Below, piece after piece: positions 1 to 9,982 of a stretch of 64,000 nt of DNA. Under the pieces are notes generated by a model. The model saw nothing but the letters and a program-made list of their open reading frames with translations. It searched no databases and was not told where the DNA came from. How positions within the stretch are numbered: position 1 is the stretch's first letter; every line of letters begins with the position of its first letter. Origin of the DNA: an uncultured Chlorobiaceae bacterium (GTDB taxonomy: Bacteria; Bacteroidota; Chlorobiia; Chlorobiales; Chlorobiaceae); NCBI GenBank assembly GCA_903994365.1, contig CAJEXL010000003.1, positions 74,738 to 138,737 of the forward strand, read 5' to 3'. The translations under genes and the position numbers were made by a program.

Positions 1-5
1 CCGGA

Positions 6-314
6 GTGGATCGCTCCGTTGGCAGTTATGAAGGCTTGATTGCTGCTCAGGATTGCCTGCCTGACAACGACACTCGCGACATATTTGCGGCCTCGTACAG
101 CAAACTCTTGAAACACCGCAACAATTTTAAACAGAGCTTTTTCAATGACTTCATTGACAGGCAAGAGCCCGTGGATATAGGTGATAAGTCCTTCGAAACC
201 GCTGGCGTGGCGTTTTGCACGGACGTTTCAGTAAAACCCATAACTGCGACAGAAGGGAGCACTGTCCTTTCAGGGCGAAACTACAGGTTCAATTCAGATC
301 ATGATACTTTTTAA
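6..314 (+). CDS. Unrecognised ORF at the window edge
   Basis: A 102-codon frame opens with GTG six bases from the window edge, so it may be the 3' end of a longer gene. I recognise no domain. The opposite strand is also open over much of this stretch (about 240 down to 1, running off the edge), so the coding strand is uncertain. No ribosome binding site can be judged. The next gene (Fic, 428) follows after about 110 AT-rich bases. Confidence 0.2.
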   Translation: MDRSVGSYEGLIAAQDCLPDNDTRDIFAASYSKLLKHRNNFKQSFFNDFIDRQEPVDIGDKSFETAGVAFCTDVSVKPITATEGSTVLSGRNYRFNSDHDTF

Positions 315-427
315 AGCTGTCCAGAATGATTTCGACACATTTACCATTTCTCAAGAATTTATTTAAGTTGATATTTGCGACAAAACCGACATATTAGGAC
401 GAATAACGCGACATTCTGAACAAAATA

Positions 428-1933
428 ATGAAGACATCGCTAAAAAACACGACAGTCGATGACTCTCTGATCCTTTATGCAGAACTCAATGATGCTGAGA
501 TAAGAGCTGCACAACGGCACCTGAAAACCGGGTTGTTTAAGCGGATTGTCTCTGGCGTTCTCAGCGCCAGCCCTGAAAAGGAGTGGCCAGCAATTATTGC
601 TTTGCACAGAATACGAGTCCTCGCTGCTCTTTTCCCTAGTGCGGTAATCGGCTATCGAAGTGCCTTCAGTGGCGGTATGCCCGTCGATGGCGTGATGCAC
701 CTCAGCTACAGCTATAAAAGGGGTGTCGATTTACCGGGATTGCAAGTCGTTCTGGTCAAGGGACACGGTAACGTTCAAGGTGACCAGCCAATGTCAGGAC
801 GAAACATATTTTTTCCCTCTCAAGCGCGCATGCTGATGGAAAACCTCACCCAGAGTCGTGGAGCGATCAAAAAAGCTATGGGTCGTATTGCCGTCGAAGA
901 ACGGCTGATCAGTATTTACGAATCGAGAGGCCCTGAGGCTCTCAACCGCATCAGGGATGAAGCTCGCACTATTGCCGCCACCCTGGAGTTTGAGAAGGAA
1001 TTCAGCATGTTGCATGACCTCATCGGAAGCATTCTCGGAACAATAAGTGCCCAACTCGCCACTGCAGCAGGACAAGCACTGGCCGCAGGCACACCTTTTG
1101 ACGCTCGGCGTTTGGCCCTTTTTGAAACGTTGGCCGCCACATTGCGAGCAACGCCTCTCATGCAAAAACCATCACCAACCACAACCGGAAGCGCGCGCTT
1201 CAATTTTGCGTTTCTGGAGTCCTATTTCAGCAACTTCATCGAGGGAACGGAATTCGATGTCTCTGAAGCACGGCGAATTGTACTTGAAGGGAAAATTATC
1301 GACCAACGCCCGAAAGACTCTCACGATATTCTCGGTGTATTCAGGCAGGCCATTGATCCCGGGTGGTCAAACCAGTCGATGGCACCAGGAGAAGCTGTCT
1401 TGCATCAGTTGCGGCAGCGCCATCTGGATCTGATGAAAGAACGGCCGGAAGCGGCTCCCGGTGATTTCAAAGACCGTGAGAATTTTGCAGGAAACACGAC
1501 GTTCGTTTCACCGAGAAACGTACGCGGAACAATGATTGAGGGAAGCAAGCTGTTACCATCGGTTCAACCCGGCATGGCGAGGGCGTTGCTTGCAATGTTC
1601 ATCGTCTCGGAAGTACATCCATTTATTGATGGAAATGGCCGACTTGCACGCCTCGTCATGAACGCAGAATTGTCTGTTGTCAATGCATGCAGAGTAATTG
1701 TCCCAACGTTATTCAGAGAGGAATATCTGGACTGCCTGCGCGTGCTTACACGGCAAGGAAAACCAGAACCATTCATTTCCGCCATGCAGAAAATCCAGCA
1801 ATGGAGCGCCGCGTTCGACTACACCGATCTGGATCGGGTGATTGACCAGATGAAGGCCTGCAACGCATTCGAAAAATCCCGCAGACAATATCAACTGCTC
1901 AACCGTTCCGATTTGGGCGCAGCAACCACATGA
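428..1933 (+). CDS. Fic family protein with AbiEi-like N-terminal region
   Basis: The 501-residue protein carries the Fic AMP-transferase signature HPFIDGNGR at residues 397-405, with catalytic His397. The flap and loop geometry is as in Fic enzymes that transfer AMP (or another nucleotide part) to target hydroxyls. About 125 residues earlier, SNFIEG (268-273) matches the inhibitory-helix motif [S/T]xxxE[G/N], so autoinhibition is expected with the arginine finger blocked by Glu272. Residues 1 to about 145 resemble the antitoxin-like AbiEi region seen at the start of some Fic proteins: a short winged-helix stretch, then a segment around AVIGYRSAFSGG and a final MLMENL. The ATG at 428 is the first in frame. 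No partner gene is adjacent. The target is unknown; it may be a toxin, a regulator or a defence factor. Confidence 0.85.
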   Translation: MKTSLKNTTVDDSLILYAELNDAEIRAAQRHLKTGLFKRIVSGVLSASPEKEWPAIIALHRIRVLAALFPSAVIGYRSAFSGGMPVDGVMHLSYSYKRGVDLPGLQVVLVKGHGNVQGDQPMSGRNIFFPSQARMLMENLTQSRGAIKKAMGRIAVEERLISIYESRGPEALNRIRDEARTIAATLEFEKEFSMLHDLIGSILGTISAQLATAAGQALAAGTPFDARRLALFETLAATLRATPLMQKPSPTTTGSARFNFAFLESYFSNFIEGTEFDVSEARRIVLEGKIIDQRPKDSHDILGVFRQAIDPGWSNQSMAPGEAVLHQLRQRHLDLMKERPEAAPGDFKDRENFAGNTTFVSPRNVRGTMIEGSKLLPSVQPGMARALLAMFIVSEVHPFIDGNGRLARLVMNAELSVVNACRVIVPTLFREEYLDCLRVLTRQGKPEPFISAMQKIQQWSAAFDYTDLDRVIDQMKACNAFEKSRRQYQLLNRSDLGAATT

Positions 1934-2082
1934 ATCAATCATGAAAAGCCACGATTTTCTTGACTTTTGACAACCGATTCTGCCCGCCTTGTCTTATCCG
2001 TTCACCGTTGAGCCCGTGACCCCAGAACTATGACGCCCTCCCCGAAAACTCTACGTTAGGTCAATCCGTTTTTTTGGAGAGG

Positions 2083-3024
2083 TCAAATTCTTCCTGTAGC
2101 GATCTGATGGAAATTCCTGAGATCACGCATAGGTGGCGCACCAAAAAGCCGGCGGTATTCACGACTGAACTGGGATGGACTCTCATATCCCACATGAAAA
2201 GATGCGGTTGCGGCATCGAGATGATCGGTAAGCATCAGTCTCCTTGCTTCCTGAAGCCGTAGACACTTCTGGAACTGCAAGGGGCTCATCGCCGTCAGCG
2301 CACGAAAATGATGGTGAAAACTTGATGTGCTCATGCTGGTATACGAGGCAAGATCGTCAATCCGGAGTGGCCTGGTAAAGTTTTCTTTCAGCCACTCTAC
2401 CGCCCGAGCAATCTGGTGACTCTGACTTCCTGTCTCCAAAATCTGGCGGAGCCGCAATCCCTGATCCCCGACAAGAAGACGGTAATAGATTTCCCGTTGA
2501 ACAAGCGGAGAGAGAATCGAAATATCAGCTGGTTCGTCAAGCAGATCAATCAATCGCATGAACGCTTCGATCAATGTTGTTGAAACTTCGCTGACAGCAA
2601 TACCACGACCAGATGAAGGAGCCTTAGGCAACGGAAGATTATTGTCCATGATCATTTGGGCCATCACCTTGAAATCGAGACGTAATGTCAGCCCGAGGTA
2701 TGGACACCCCTTGCTTGCTTCGATAACCTGTGCAATGACCGGCATCCCAACTGAGGTTATCAGGAAATGATTGGCATCATAACCATAGACTTCATCCCCG
2801 AGAATAACCTGTTTGGCTCCTTGGGCGATCAGGCAAATGCTCGGCCCATGGAAATAGCTTGCGGGCTCGGAAGGAGCCTCCCTCCGATACAATGACAATT
2901 CAGGAATGGCTGTCGTTTGAAGGCATCCCTCCACAGTCAATCGGGCAATTTTCTTCCTCAAAACCTCCTGCGCAGACTTGATACCGCCGAATTTAAACAA
3001 CCCCATATCGTCTCTTCCTTGCAT
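2083..3024 (-). CDS. AraC family transcriptional regulator (YqhC-like by position)
   Basis: The N-terminal half is the AraC-type cupin/dimerisation region and the C-terminal ~100 residues carry two helix-turn-helix units (segments around RIDDLASYTSMSTSSFHHHFRAL and a second near ATASFHVGYESPSQFSREYRR, each quoted only in part as a landmark). I place the start at the ATG at 3024 because AAGGA sits five bases upstream. A GTG at 3084 extends the frame by 20 residues but has no ribosome binding site. It is divergent from the alcohol dehydrogenase at 3247, sharing a 222-bp intergenic region. By analogy with E. coli YqhC, which activates yqhD and dkgA under aldehyde stress, it probably controls the adjacent oxidoreductase operon. 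That role is inferred from gene order. Confidence 0.85.
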   Translation of the reverse strand: MQGRDDMGLFKFGGIKSAQEVLRKKIARLTVEGCLQTTAIPELSLYRREAPSEPASYFHGPSICLIAQGAKQVILGDEVYGYDANHFLITSVGMPVIAQVIEASKGCPYLGLTLRLDFKVMAQMIMDNNLPLPKAPSSGRGIAVSEVSTTLIEAFMRLIDLLDEPADISILSPLVQREIYYRLLVGDQGLRLRQILETGSQSHQIARAVEWLKENFTRPLRIDDLASYTSMSTSSFHHHFRALTAMSPLQFQKCLRLQEARRLMLTDHLDAATASFHVGYESPSQFSREYRRLFGAPPMRDLRNFHQIATGRI

Positions 3025-3246
3025 GGTTATCCTTACTGTTTCTGCTTCATCGGCAATATCGCCATAAGCTTTAAAATACAACACTTTCCAAGAACATAGA
3101 GAGAATCAGGCAAGAATTTAACAGGATCAATCTATCAGTATTTATTCTCTCCTGTGTAGATTAACATGCATGAGAGGGAGGTATCTTGTCTCAAATCGGC
3201 AAAAAACTTCAAATCAGGATTAACTGATACAAACGAGGAAACATAT
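3025..3246. promoter_or_regulatory. Divergent promoter region between araC-type regulator and yqhD-like operon
   Basis: The 222-bp gap between two divergent starts should hold both promoters and any AraC-type operator. On the plus strand AGGA at 3236-3240 lies seven bases before the dehydrogenase ATG. I could not assign convincing -35/-10 elements or an operator repeat by eye. Confidence 0.4.
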
Positions 3247-4395
3247 ATGGATAACTTCACCTTTTTCAACCCGACCAGGATCGAGTTTGGTACCGGAAAA
3301 GAGCAACTGATTGGTCAGGTTCTGACCGAATATGGTGTCAAAAAGATTCTGTTTTGTTATGGCAGCGACCGTATCAAGCGGGATGGTCTGTTTGCGATTG
3401 TCACAAATAGCCTGAATGAACATGGTGTTCAATTTGTCGAATGCAGTGGAATTGTCAGCAATCCAGTTATCTCCAAGGTCCGCGAAGCTATCACAATGGC
3501 CCGTGAACATCAGGTCAATGCTGTTCTGAGCGTGGGGGGCGGGTCAGTCCTGGACAGTGCCAAAGCGATTGCCGCAGGTGCTCTCTACCAGGGTGACGTG
3601 TGGGATTTGTTCAGCGGAAAAGGAAGCATCAATGCGGCGCTGCCCGTTTTTGCCATCCTGACGCTGGCAGCCACCGGCAGCGAAATGAACAACGGTGCTG
3701 TGGTGACCAACGAAGAAACCAGAGAGAAGTTTTCGATCGGCTCGGTGCATACCTTCCCGAAGGTTTCTATAGTGAACCCCGTCCTGATGCAGACGGTACC
3801 GCGAGATTATCTGGTGTATTCCGCCGCCGACATCATTGCCCACTCGATCGAAGGTTACTTCACGGCCTCGGTGCAGCCGAAATTTCACTCACGCATGGCA
3901 GAAGCCATTATCAACACCGTGATTGAAACGACGGAGACCCTGTTGAAAAACCCTATGGATTATGATGCCCGTGCCGAGTTCGCCTGGGCCTCCACCCAAG
4001 CATTGAATGGCCTGATCTACGCCGGTACTGCTGGTTTCAGTTATCCAAATCACATGATCGAGCACTCGCTGTCGGCCCTCTTTGATGTACCGCACGGTGC
4101 CGGATTGTCGGTGATTATCCCCGCCTGGATGAAGTGGTATCACGATCGCAACCCGGAACAATTTGAGCGTTTTGCTCATTACGTTTTCGGAGTAGATACA
4201 CCCGCGCAAAGTATCGCCGCGCTGGAAAGGTGGTTCGACAAAATCGGCACCCCTACACGCCTGTCACAACTTGGAATTACCGAGGCTGATTTGCCGGCAA
4301 CCATCGAGAACGTCCTCGGCAACGCGAAGTGGTTCGGCATTGCCGAGATTTACCAGCGCGATGTTGTCACCACCATCCTGCAGAACGCACTTTGA
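3247..4395 (+). CDS. yqhD: Iron-containing alcohol dehydrogenase / aldehyde reductase, YqhD/BdhA type
   Basis: A 382-residue group III alcohol dehydrogenase, expected to reduce aldehydes to alcohols in the cytosol using NAD(P)H. The nucleotide-binding GGGSVLDSAK is at 97-106. The metal ligands are Asp195, His199, His269 and His283, spaced as in FucO and YqhD, with His273 in the position of the extra conserved histidine. The start at 3247 (MDNFTFF) matches the family N-terminus and has AGGA seven bases upstream. The longer frame from 3166 adds 27 unconserved residues. First gene of a four-gene run on the plus strand with an AKR, an SDR and a flavoprotein, all short-spaced. The neighbouring AraC regulator supports an aldehyde-stress role. 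NADPH preference is inferred from the family. Confidence 0.9.
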   Translation: MDNFTFFNPTRIEFGTGKEQLIGQVLTEYGVKKILFCYGSDRIKRDGLFAIVTNSLNEHGVQFVECSGIVSNPVISKVREAITMAREHQVNAVLSVGGGSVLDSAKAIAAGALYQGDVWDLFSGKGSINAALPVFAILTLAATGSEMNNGAVVTNEETREKFSIGSVHTFPKVSIVNPVLMQTVPRDYLVYSAADIIAHSIEGYFTASVQPKFHSRMAEAIINTVIETTETLLKNPMDYDARAEFAWASTQALNGLIYAGTAGFSYPNHMIEHSLSALFDVPHGAGLSVIIPAWMKWYHDRNPEQFERFAHYVFGVDTPAQSIAALERWFDKIGTPTRLSQLGITEADLPATIENVLGNAKWFGIAEIYQRDVVTTILQNAL

Positions 4396-4398
4396 TAA

Positions 4399-5430
<1,032 letters not shown>

Positions 5431-5506
5431 ATTTCATCACGAACAGTCTGAACTCCCCGGCATTACCATGAGCGATCGTAAGACAACCATTTAAATAGAA
5501 ACAGTT

Positions 5507-6334
5507 ATGGAAGAAGTCATTGTCGTCATCGGACCCGGATCGATCGGTCAGGCAATTGCACGACGTGTAAGCACCGGAAAACATGTCGTTCTTGCAGACT
5601 TAAAACAGGAACATGCGGACGCTGCGGCACAAAACCTCAGCAATGCCGGCTTTAATGTCAACGCTGAGACGATAGACGTTTCATCGCGTGAATCGGTGGA
5701 AGCGCTCGTTAAAAAATCTGCGGTGCTTGGAAATATAGTCGGCTTCGTCCATGCCGCAGGCGTTTCGCCAAGCCAGGCATCGATCGAAATGATCCTGAAG
5801 GTCGATCTCTACGGTACCGCCCTGCTGCTGGAGGAATTCGGCAAGGTAATTGCCCCCGGTGGTTCTGGTGTCGTGATTGCGTCACAATCCGACCATCGGC
5901 TGCCATGCCTGACTGCAGAACAGAACAAAGCTCTTGCGACGACGCCCGCTGAAAAACTCCTGCAACTGCCGATGCTGCAGCCGGAGAAGATCAAAGATAC
6001 GCTGCATGCCTATCAGATATCCAAGCGAGGAAATTCGCTGCGCGTCATGGCGGAAGCTGTACGCTGGGGCAAACGGGGCGCACGAATTAACACGATCAGT
6101 CCCGGCATCATCATGACGCCGCTTGCCAAAGATGAGCTGACCGGGCCGCGGGGTGAAGGGTATCGGCGCATGATCGATCTCTGTCCGGTCGGCCGGGCAG
6201 GAACTCCGGATGAGGTCGCAAATGTGGCGGCCCTCCTTATGGGGCCTGATGGCACCTTTATCACCGGCAGCGATTTCCTGATGGATGGCGGTGTAACAGC
6301 CTCCTGGTGGTTTGGTGAACTCGCGACGGAATAA
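5507..6334 (+). CDS. Short-chain dehydrogenase/reductase
   Basis: A 275-residue classical-length SDR. The glycine-rich cofactor loop is GPGSIGQ at 9-15, a variant of TGxxxGxG that has lost the first threonine. NAAG is replaced by HAAG at 82-85. The active site Tyr169 and Lys173 lie in YQISK, and PG near 201 begins the loop after strand 6. The C-terminus has the usual FITGSDFLMDGG. It sits 76 bases after the AKR and 18 bases before the flavoprotein, so it is likely co-transcribed. Substrate unknown. Confidence 0.85.
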   Translation: MEEVIVVIGPGSIGQAIARRVSTGKHVVLADLKQEHADAAAQNLSNAGFNVNAETIDVSSRESVEALVKKSAVLGNIVGFVHAAGVSPSQASIEMILKVDLYGTALLLEEFGKVIAPGGSGVVIASQSDHRLPCLTAEQNKALATTPAEKLLQLPMLQPEKIKDTLHAYQISKRGNSLRVMAEAVRWGKRGARINTISPGIIMTPLAKDELTGPRGEGYRRMIDLCPVGRAGTPDEVANVAALLMGPDGTFITGSDFLMDGGVTASWWFGELATE

Positions 6335-6352
6335 ACAAAACAAAAAAAATTC

Positions 6353-6907
6353 ATGCCCATGAACAGCATCCGCAAGTCGGTACTTCTGCTCTCTTCAAGT
6401 CCACGAAAAGGAGGTAACTCGGATCTGCTTTGCGACCAGTTCGTTTCAGGTGCGCTGGAAGCAGGACATCATGTTCAGAAGATTTGCCTGAAAGACAAAA
6501 TCATCAAGTATTGCACGGGATGCGGTACCTGTTTCAACAGGAAAAAAGCCTGTCCGCAAACAGACGATATGGCGGGCATCCTCGACAAGATGATCGCTGC
6601 CGACGTCATCGTGATGGCGACACCGGTTTATTTTTATACCATGTGCGCTCAGATGAAAACCCTGATCGACAGAACCTGCGCCCGATACACCGAGATCAGT
6701 GACAAAGATTTCTACTTCATCGTCACTGCCGCCGTAAACAGCTCACAGGCACTCCAGAGAACGATCGAGGAGTTCAGGGGATTCACCTCATGCCTCGACG
6801 ACCCCAGTGAAAAAGGGATCATCTACGGTACCGGTGCCTGGAACATCGGGGATATCAGGCAAAGCAACGCAATGGGGATTGCCTATGAAATGGGCAAAAC
6901 TGTTTAA
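6353..6907 (+). CDS. NADPH-dependent FMN reductase-like flavoprotein with Cys cluster
   Basis: The flavodoxin-like fold begins with LLLSSSPRKGGNS (11-23), the FMN phosphate loop. Next comes a compact cysteine motif C54-x2-C57-x2-C60-x6-C67-Pro, as in iron-sulfur flavoproteins. ATPVYFYTM near residue 90 is the second flavin contact. It may reduce quinones, azo compounds or flavin. It is the last gene of the aldehyde-reductase run. Two ATG codons (6353 and 6359) are both possible starts. Confidence 0.8.
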   Translation: MPMNSIRKSVLLLSSSPRKGGNSDLLCDQFVSGALEAGHHVQKICLKDKIIKYCTGCGTCFNRKKACPQTDDMAGILDKMIAADVIVMATPVYFYTMCAQMKTLIDRTCARYTEISDKDFYFIVTAAVNSSQALQRTIEEFRGFTSCLDDPSEKGIIYGTGAWNIGDIRQSNAMGIAYEMGKTV

Positions 6908-7138
6908 CCAATAAATGCAAACGATCATAACTCTGAGTGACAAGGCATCGAAATGTCATGAACAGCTGTTCATAAATCATTCATTTTTCAACGAGCACCC
7001 GGTTCTTTTTTTTATGCTTTGAACCTTTCGCTGCCCATGCTTCGTGCAACCAGATCTTCCAAGCATTGCTCACATTGAAATAGAAGAAATTTCGTCACAG
7101 CAATGAACACAGAAAAACGGACTATTGATAAACAACGA
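6908..7138. other. Convergent intergenic region with a 16-bp perfect palindrome
   Basis: Two gene ends converge here. The palindrome ATGAACAGCTGTTCAT lies at 6958-6973. On the minus strand an open tail from about 7085 to 7012 encodes a short peptide with a CEQC pair that looks like a gene remnant, but I cannot identify it. No intact gene is seen. Confidence 0.5.
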
Positions 7139-8026
7139 TTATGCTCCCACCTCTGGTTTTTCATGACTACTCCGCCATGAATCCGGAGCAATCCAATTGT
7201 CCTGAAAAAATCGCTTTGCCCTGAGTGCGTCCACAGTTGGAGATAGAAATACCTGCACCTGCTGCACCACATCGGCAAACGAGGCCGGCAGGTATTCAAG
7301 ACCAATACGTTTTCTGAAGGCATTCCATTGCACCTGCTTCTCCTCAATGAACTCTCTGGAAAAGATTTCTTTCATCTGGACGAGTGTTGTTCCTCGTTGC
7401 GCAAACGTCTGCCTGATGGCTTCTGCGAGACTGGCACCTTCGAAGTCATACTGGCGTGAGAGCATCCAGATATCATAGAAATCTTTCATTCTGCTGTTGA
7501 GAATCCCAAGCTTGGCCATCACCTCAAACTTTTCGGCAATCATGCTTTCCCTGCTATAACAATAGAGTTCAGCCTGAGGGAAATTCAGCAATGATGGTAA
7601 CGATTCCTGTACTGGATCAGGGTAGACCTTGTCTCCAAATCCAATATCAAGCTGAATAGTCAGTCGGGCGGCATCGAGATCACCGCGAAATCGTATGCGC
7701 AATCCTTCATAGTCCGCATCTTCCGTTATCGGCTCAACGGTGATTGATTCCGGATCGAAAACGATCCCGTCTCCTTGTTTTTCAACGGCTAAAACCTGAC
7801 GGATAATGGTCGTGATACTCTCCGGGGCATTTCCTGTTTTGCCGAGCATATCGATATCCATTGTCGGTCTTGCCAAGGGAGCATGCCAGACCCTGAGCAA
7901 CAATGCCCCCTTGAGAACAAAACAATCTGCGAATGAGGAAACCGACAGACGATAGAGAAAGCGCTCCATGGCATAGTATTGCAACAGCTCCTGAAAAGGC
8001 CTGTTTTCCTGTCGCACCTTGTTCAA
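7139..8026 (-). CDS. abiEii: AbiEii toxin, nucleotidyltransferase (start probably frameshifted)
   Basis: This is the nucleotidyltransferase toxin of a type IV toxin-antitoxin pair. The core FVLKGALLLRVW (36-47) followed by RPTMDIDM (53-60, Asp57 and Asp59) is the AbiEii signature. The only in-frame canonical start is TTG at 8026, which leaves the protein about 17 residues short at the N-terminus. Reading upstream in this frame gives KNIGASVRQRLLNK, the expected family N-terminus, but with no start codon before the antitoxin stop. A GTG at 8078 overlaps that stop (GTGA) in the neighbouring frame, and removing one base near 8058-8064 would join them. So the gene is either a recent frameshift, a sequencing error, or initiated at TTG. 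Confidence 0.85.
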   Translation of the reverse strand: MNKVRQENRPFQELLQYYAMERFLYRLSVSSFADCFVLKGALLLRVWHAPLARPTMDIDMLGKTGNAPESITTIIRQVLAVEKQGDGIVFDPESITVEPITEDADYEGLRIRFRGDLDAARLTIQLDIGFGDKVYPDPVQESLPSLLNFPQAELYCYSRESMIAEKFEVMAKLGILNSRMKDFYDIWMLSRQYDFEGASLAEAIRQTFAQRGTTLVQMKEIFSREFIEEKQVQWNAFRKRIGLEYLPASFADVVQQVQVFLSPTVDALRAKRFFQDNWIAPDSWRSSHEKPEVGA

Positions 8027-8074
8027 CAGCCGTTGCCTGACCGAGGCTCCGATATTTTTGATCGCTTTTGCGGC

Positions 8075-8686
8075 TCACAGCGTTGCCTCCAGATATGGTT
8101 TCATGACCGAGGCAACACGGCACACCTCTGCATACTGCATGAGTGCATGCAGATTCTGTTTCATTCTCTGCCGATACAGTTTGAGCGCTTCGAGCACGAT
8201 ATCCATTCCAATCCTGTTTCGGAATTTGAAGCAGTCGACAAGCGTCTTTTCTGGACTGTAGATCTTCACCGGAACACCATCGAGCTGATGCGTTTCAATA
8301 CCGACCTTAAAACAAGAGGGTGAAAACCGGAAAACCGTAACCGGAGGATACTCGATTCTTGGTTGTTCAGCACCTTTTTCAAGCGCAAGAGATACGCTGT
8401 GTGGAACCTGAGTGGTCATCTCGTGAAAGGAGAGTGCCGAAACCAGGCAAAGTACACCATTCGGAACCCTCAGTGCAACGGTCACAAGATCAGGATATTC
8501 GAGCTGTTTCCGCCCTTTGAGTTGGTAAATGCCTCGAGAAAGCTCTTCAAGCTCACCACTGTCACGAAGACTGTAAATCGTTCGGGGATGAACACCAAGA
8601 CTGATCGCTTCCCGGGTACGGATGAGGCCCCCCTGGGCAAGAATAAGAGCTTTGGCCTTATCTGCAACTGTACTTTGTTGTGACAT
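8075..8686 (-). CDS. abiEi: AbiEi antitoxin
   Basis: A 203-residue protein with the AbiEi layout. An N-terminal winged helix (residues ~8-55, containing GGLIRTREAISLGVHPRTIY and the SRGIYQL end) is followed by the C-terminal antitoxin domain with SALSFHEMTTQVP and PVKIYSPEKTLVDCFKFRN. In characterised AbiE systems this protein binds its own promoter and neutralises AbiEii. Its stop overlaps the probable GTG of abiEii. The upstream 8687-8948 region is its likely promoter. Confidence 0.9.
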   Translation of the reverse strand: MSQQSTVADKAKALILAQGGLIRTREAISLGVHPRTIYSLRDSGELEELSRGIYQLKGRKQLEYPDLVTVALRVPNGVLCLVSALSFHEMTTQVPHSVSLALEKGAEQPRIEYPPVTVFRFSPSCFKVGIETHQLDGVPVKIYSPEKTLVDCFKFRNRIGMDIVLEALKLYRQRMKQNLHALMQYAEVCRVASVMKPYLEATL

Positions 8687-8948
8687 TTTTCATACGGATA
8701 GAAATACCATACATTATGCATAAGTATAGGTATATTTATCCTAACCAACAATAGACCAGAGACGTATCGAAAAAGGCTCAGGGAAATTTTCACACCTCCT
8801 TCCTCAACCTTTGAGCGACCTTTGAGCCGTTCACTGCAAATTACCTGAACTGGCTGAACGACATTGTATTGTTATTGCGAAACCGTATCATTACAAATGG
8901 AGCCAAGGTCTCCCGTCACAGTATCATGAACCTCAACTTTAAGCACTG
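8687..8948. other. Intergenic region between divergent abiEi and phosphoesterase
   Basis: AT-rich DNA next to abiEi (8700-8745) suits an autoregulated promoter. From about 8840 to 8941 a plus-strand frame without start codon reads like the tail of a lost gene, but I cannot name it. Confidence 0.35.
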
Positions 8949-9740
8949 ATGCTTTTCAGAGTCATGTCCGACATCCATAACGAGTTCTGTCGAGAAGAGA
9001 GCAGCGAGGACTGGCAGGTTCCAGAACTTGCCGAAGACAATGAATCCGTACTCATCCTTGCTGGAGATATCGGACTGCTGAGCAGAAAACAGACATGGTT
9101 CGGCTTTCTTTCGCAGTGCTCAAAGCAGTTCAGGGCTGTTTTTGTCATTGAGGGCAATCATGAATGGTATCACGGCAACATCGAGAAGCACTCCTGGCCG
9201 AACGCCATCGCCGAGCATGGATTTCACAACGTACATACCGCTCCGCTCATTTTGGAGGAGCAAAAAATCGCCATCATCGGTACAACGCTCTGGACAGACT
9301 TTTTTGGCGGCAACCCCATCGCCATGTTCGATGTCAGTCAGGGCCTCTATGACTATCGCCTGATAAAAGTCGGAGCCGATTATCACCGGTTACGGCCAGA
9401 GTACCTTCTTGCTCTTCATCACAAACAGAAAAAAAGGCTTTTTGAAGATGTCGATCACTATACGAAACTCGGATATACCTTGATTGTGGTCACCCATCAC
9501 CACCCATCAATGCAAGGAATCGCACCTTGTTACAGGAATGATCTCCTGAATGCAGCATACGTGTCAGACCTTGAAAAAGAGGTACTCTCCCATAAAATAG
9601 AGTACTGGATCTGTGGTCACTGCCATACCGCCATGGAGTATTCAATCGGCGAGACCCGAGTGATCTGCAATCCCAAAGGATATCCTCACGAATACGGCAA
9701 CGGTTTCGATCCGCTCAAAACTCTTAACGTTCTGAGTTAA
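8949..9740 (+). CDS. Calcineurin-like metallophosphoesterase
   Basis: The 263-residue protein has the ordered metal-binding motifs of the family: SDIH (7-10), LAGD (37-40), GNHEWYH (69-75), THHHPS and GHCH. These would bind two divalent metals for phosphoester hydrolysis. No signal peptide, so cytosolic. It stands alone among relics on the plus strand. Substrate unknown. The start ATG at 8949 gives MLFRVMSDIH, the normal family beginning. Confidence 0.85.
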   Translation: MLFRVMSDIHNEFCREESSEDWQVPELAEDNESVLILAGDIGLLSRKQTWFGFLSQCSKQFRAVFVIEGNHEWYHGNIEKHSWPNAIAEHGFHNVHTAPLILEEQKIAIIGTTLWTDFFGGNPIAMFDVSQGLYDYRLIKVGADYHRLRPEYLLALHHKQKKRLFEDVDHYTKLGYTLIVVTHHHPSMQGIAPCYRNDLLNAAYVSDLEKEVLSHKIEYWICGHCHTAMEYSIGETRVICNPKGYPHEYGNGFDPLKTLNVLS

Positions 9741-9982
9741 CATTTGGAGATTGACCAAATGAGAGATGCAATGCCCGCGGATTGCTGAAATGTTCATGCC
9801 ATAACGCCTCAATTCTTGACTTATTATTTACGACCAATTTTTGAAGATGTTGTAACTCTTTTGAGTAGAATCCTTTATTATAAGCAATGCTCTTGAAGAA
9901 CCACAGCAGATCATTGAAATGCTTGTTGGAATAGAGGGGCAAAACAAGTCAATGACCATCTTTTGAACATGGGAATAAAATT
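9741..9982. other. Non-coding or degenerate stretch
   Basis: A 72-codon minus-strand frame (9942-9724) spans it and overlaps the end of the phosphoesterase gene. It has no recognisable domain, so I do not call it a gene. Confidence 0.3.

Noticed and set aside
9724..9942. 72-codon minus-strand ORF
   Set aside because: No domain or ribosome binding site; it overlaps the phosphoesterase stop.
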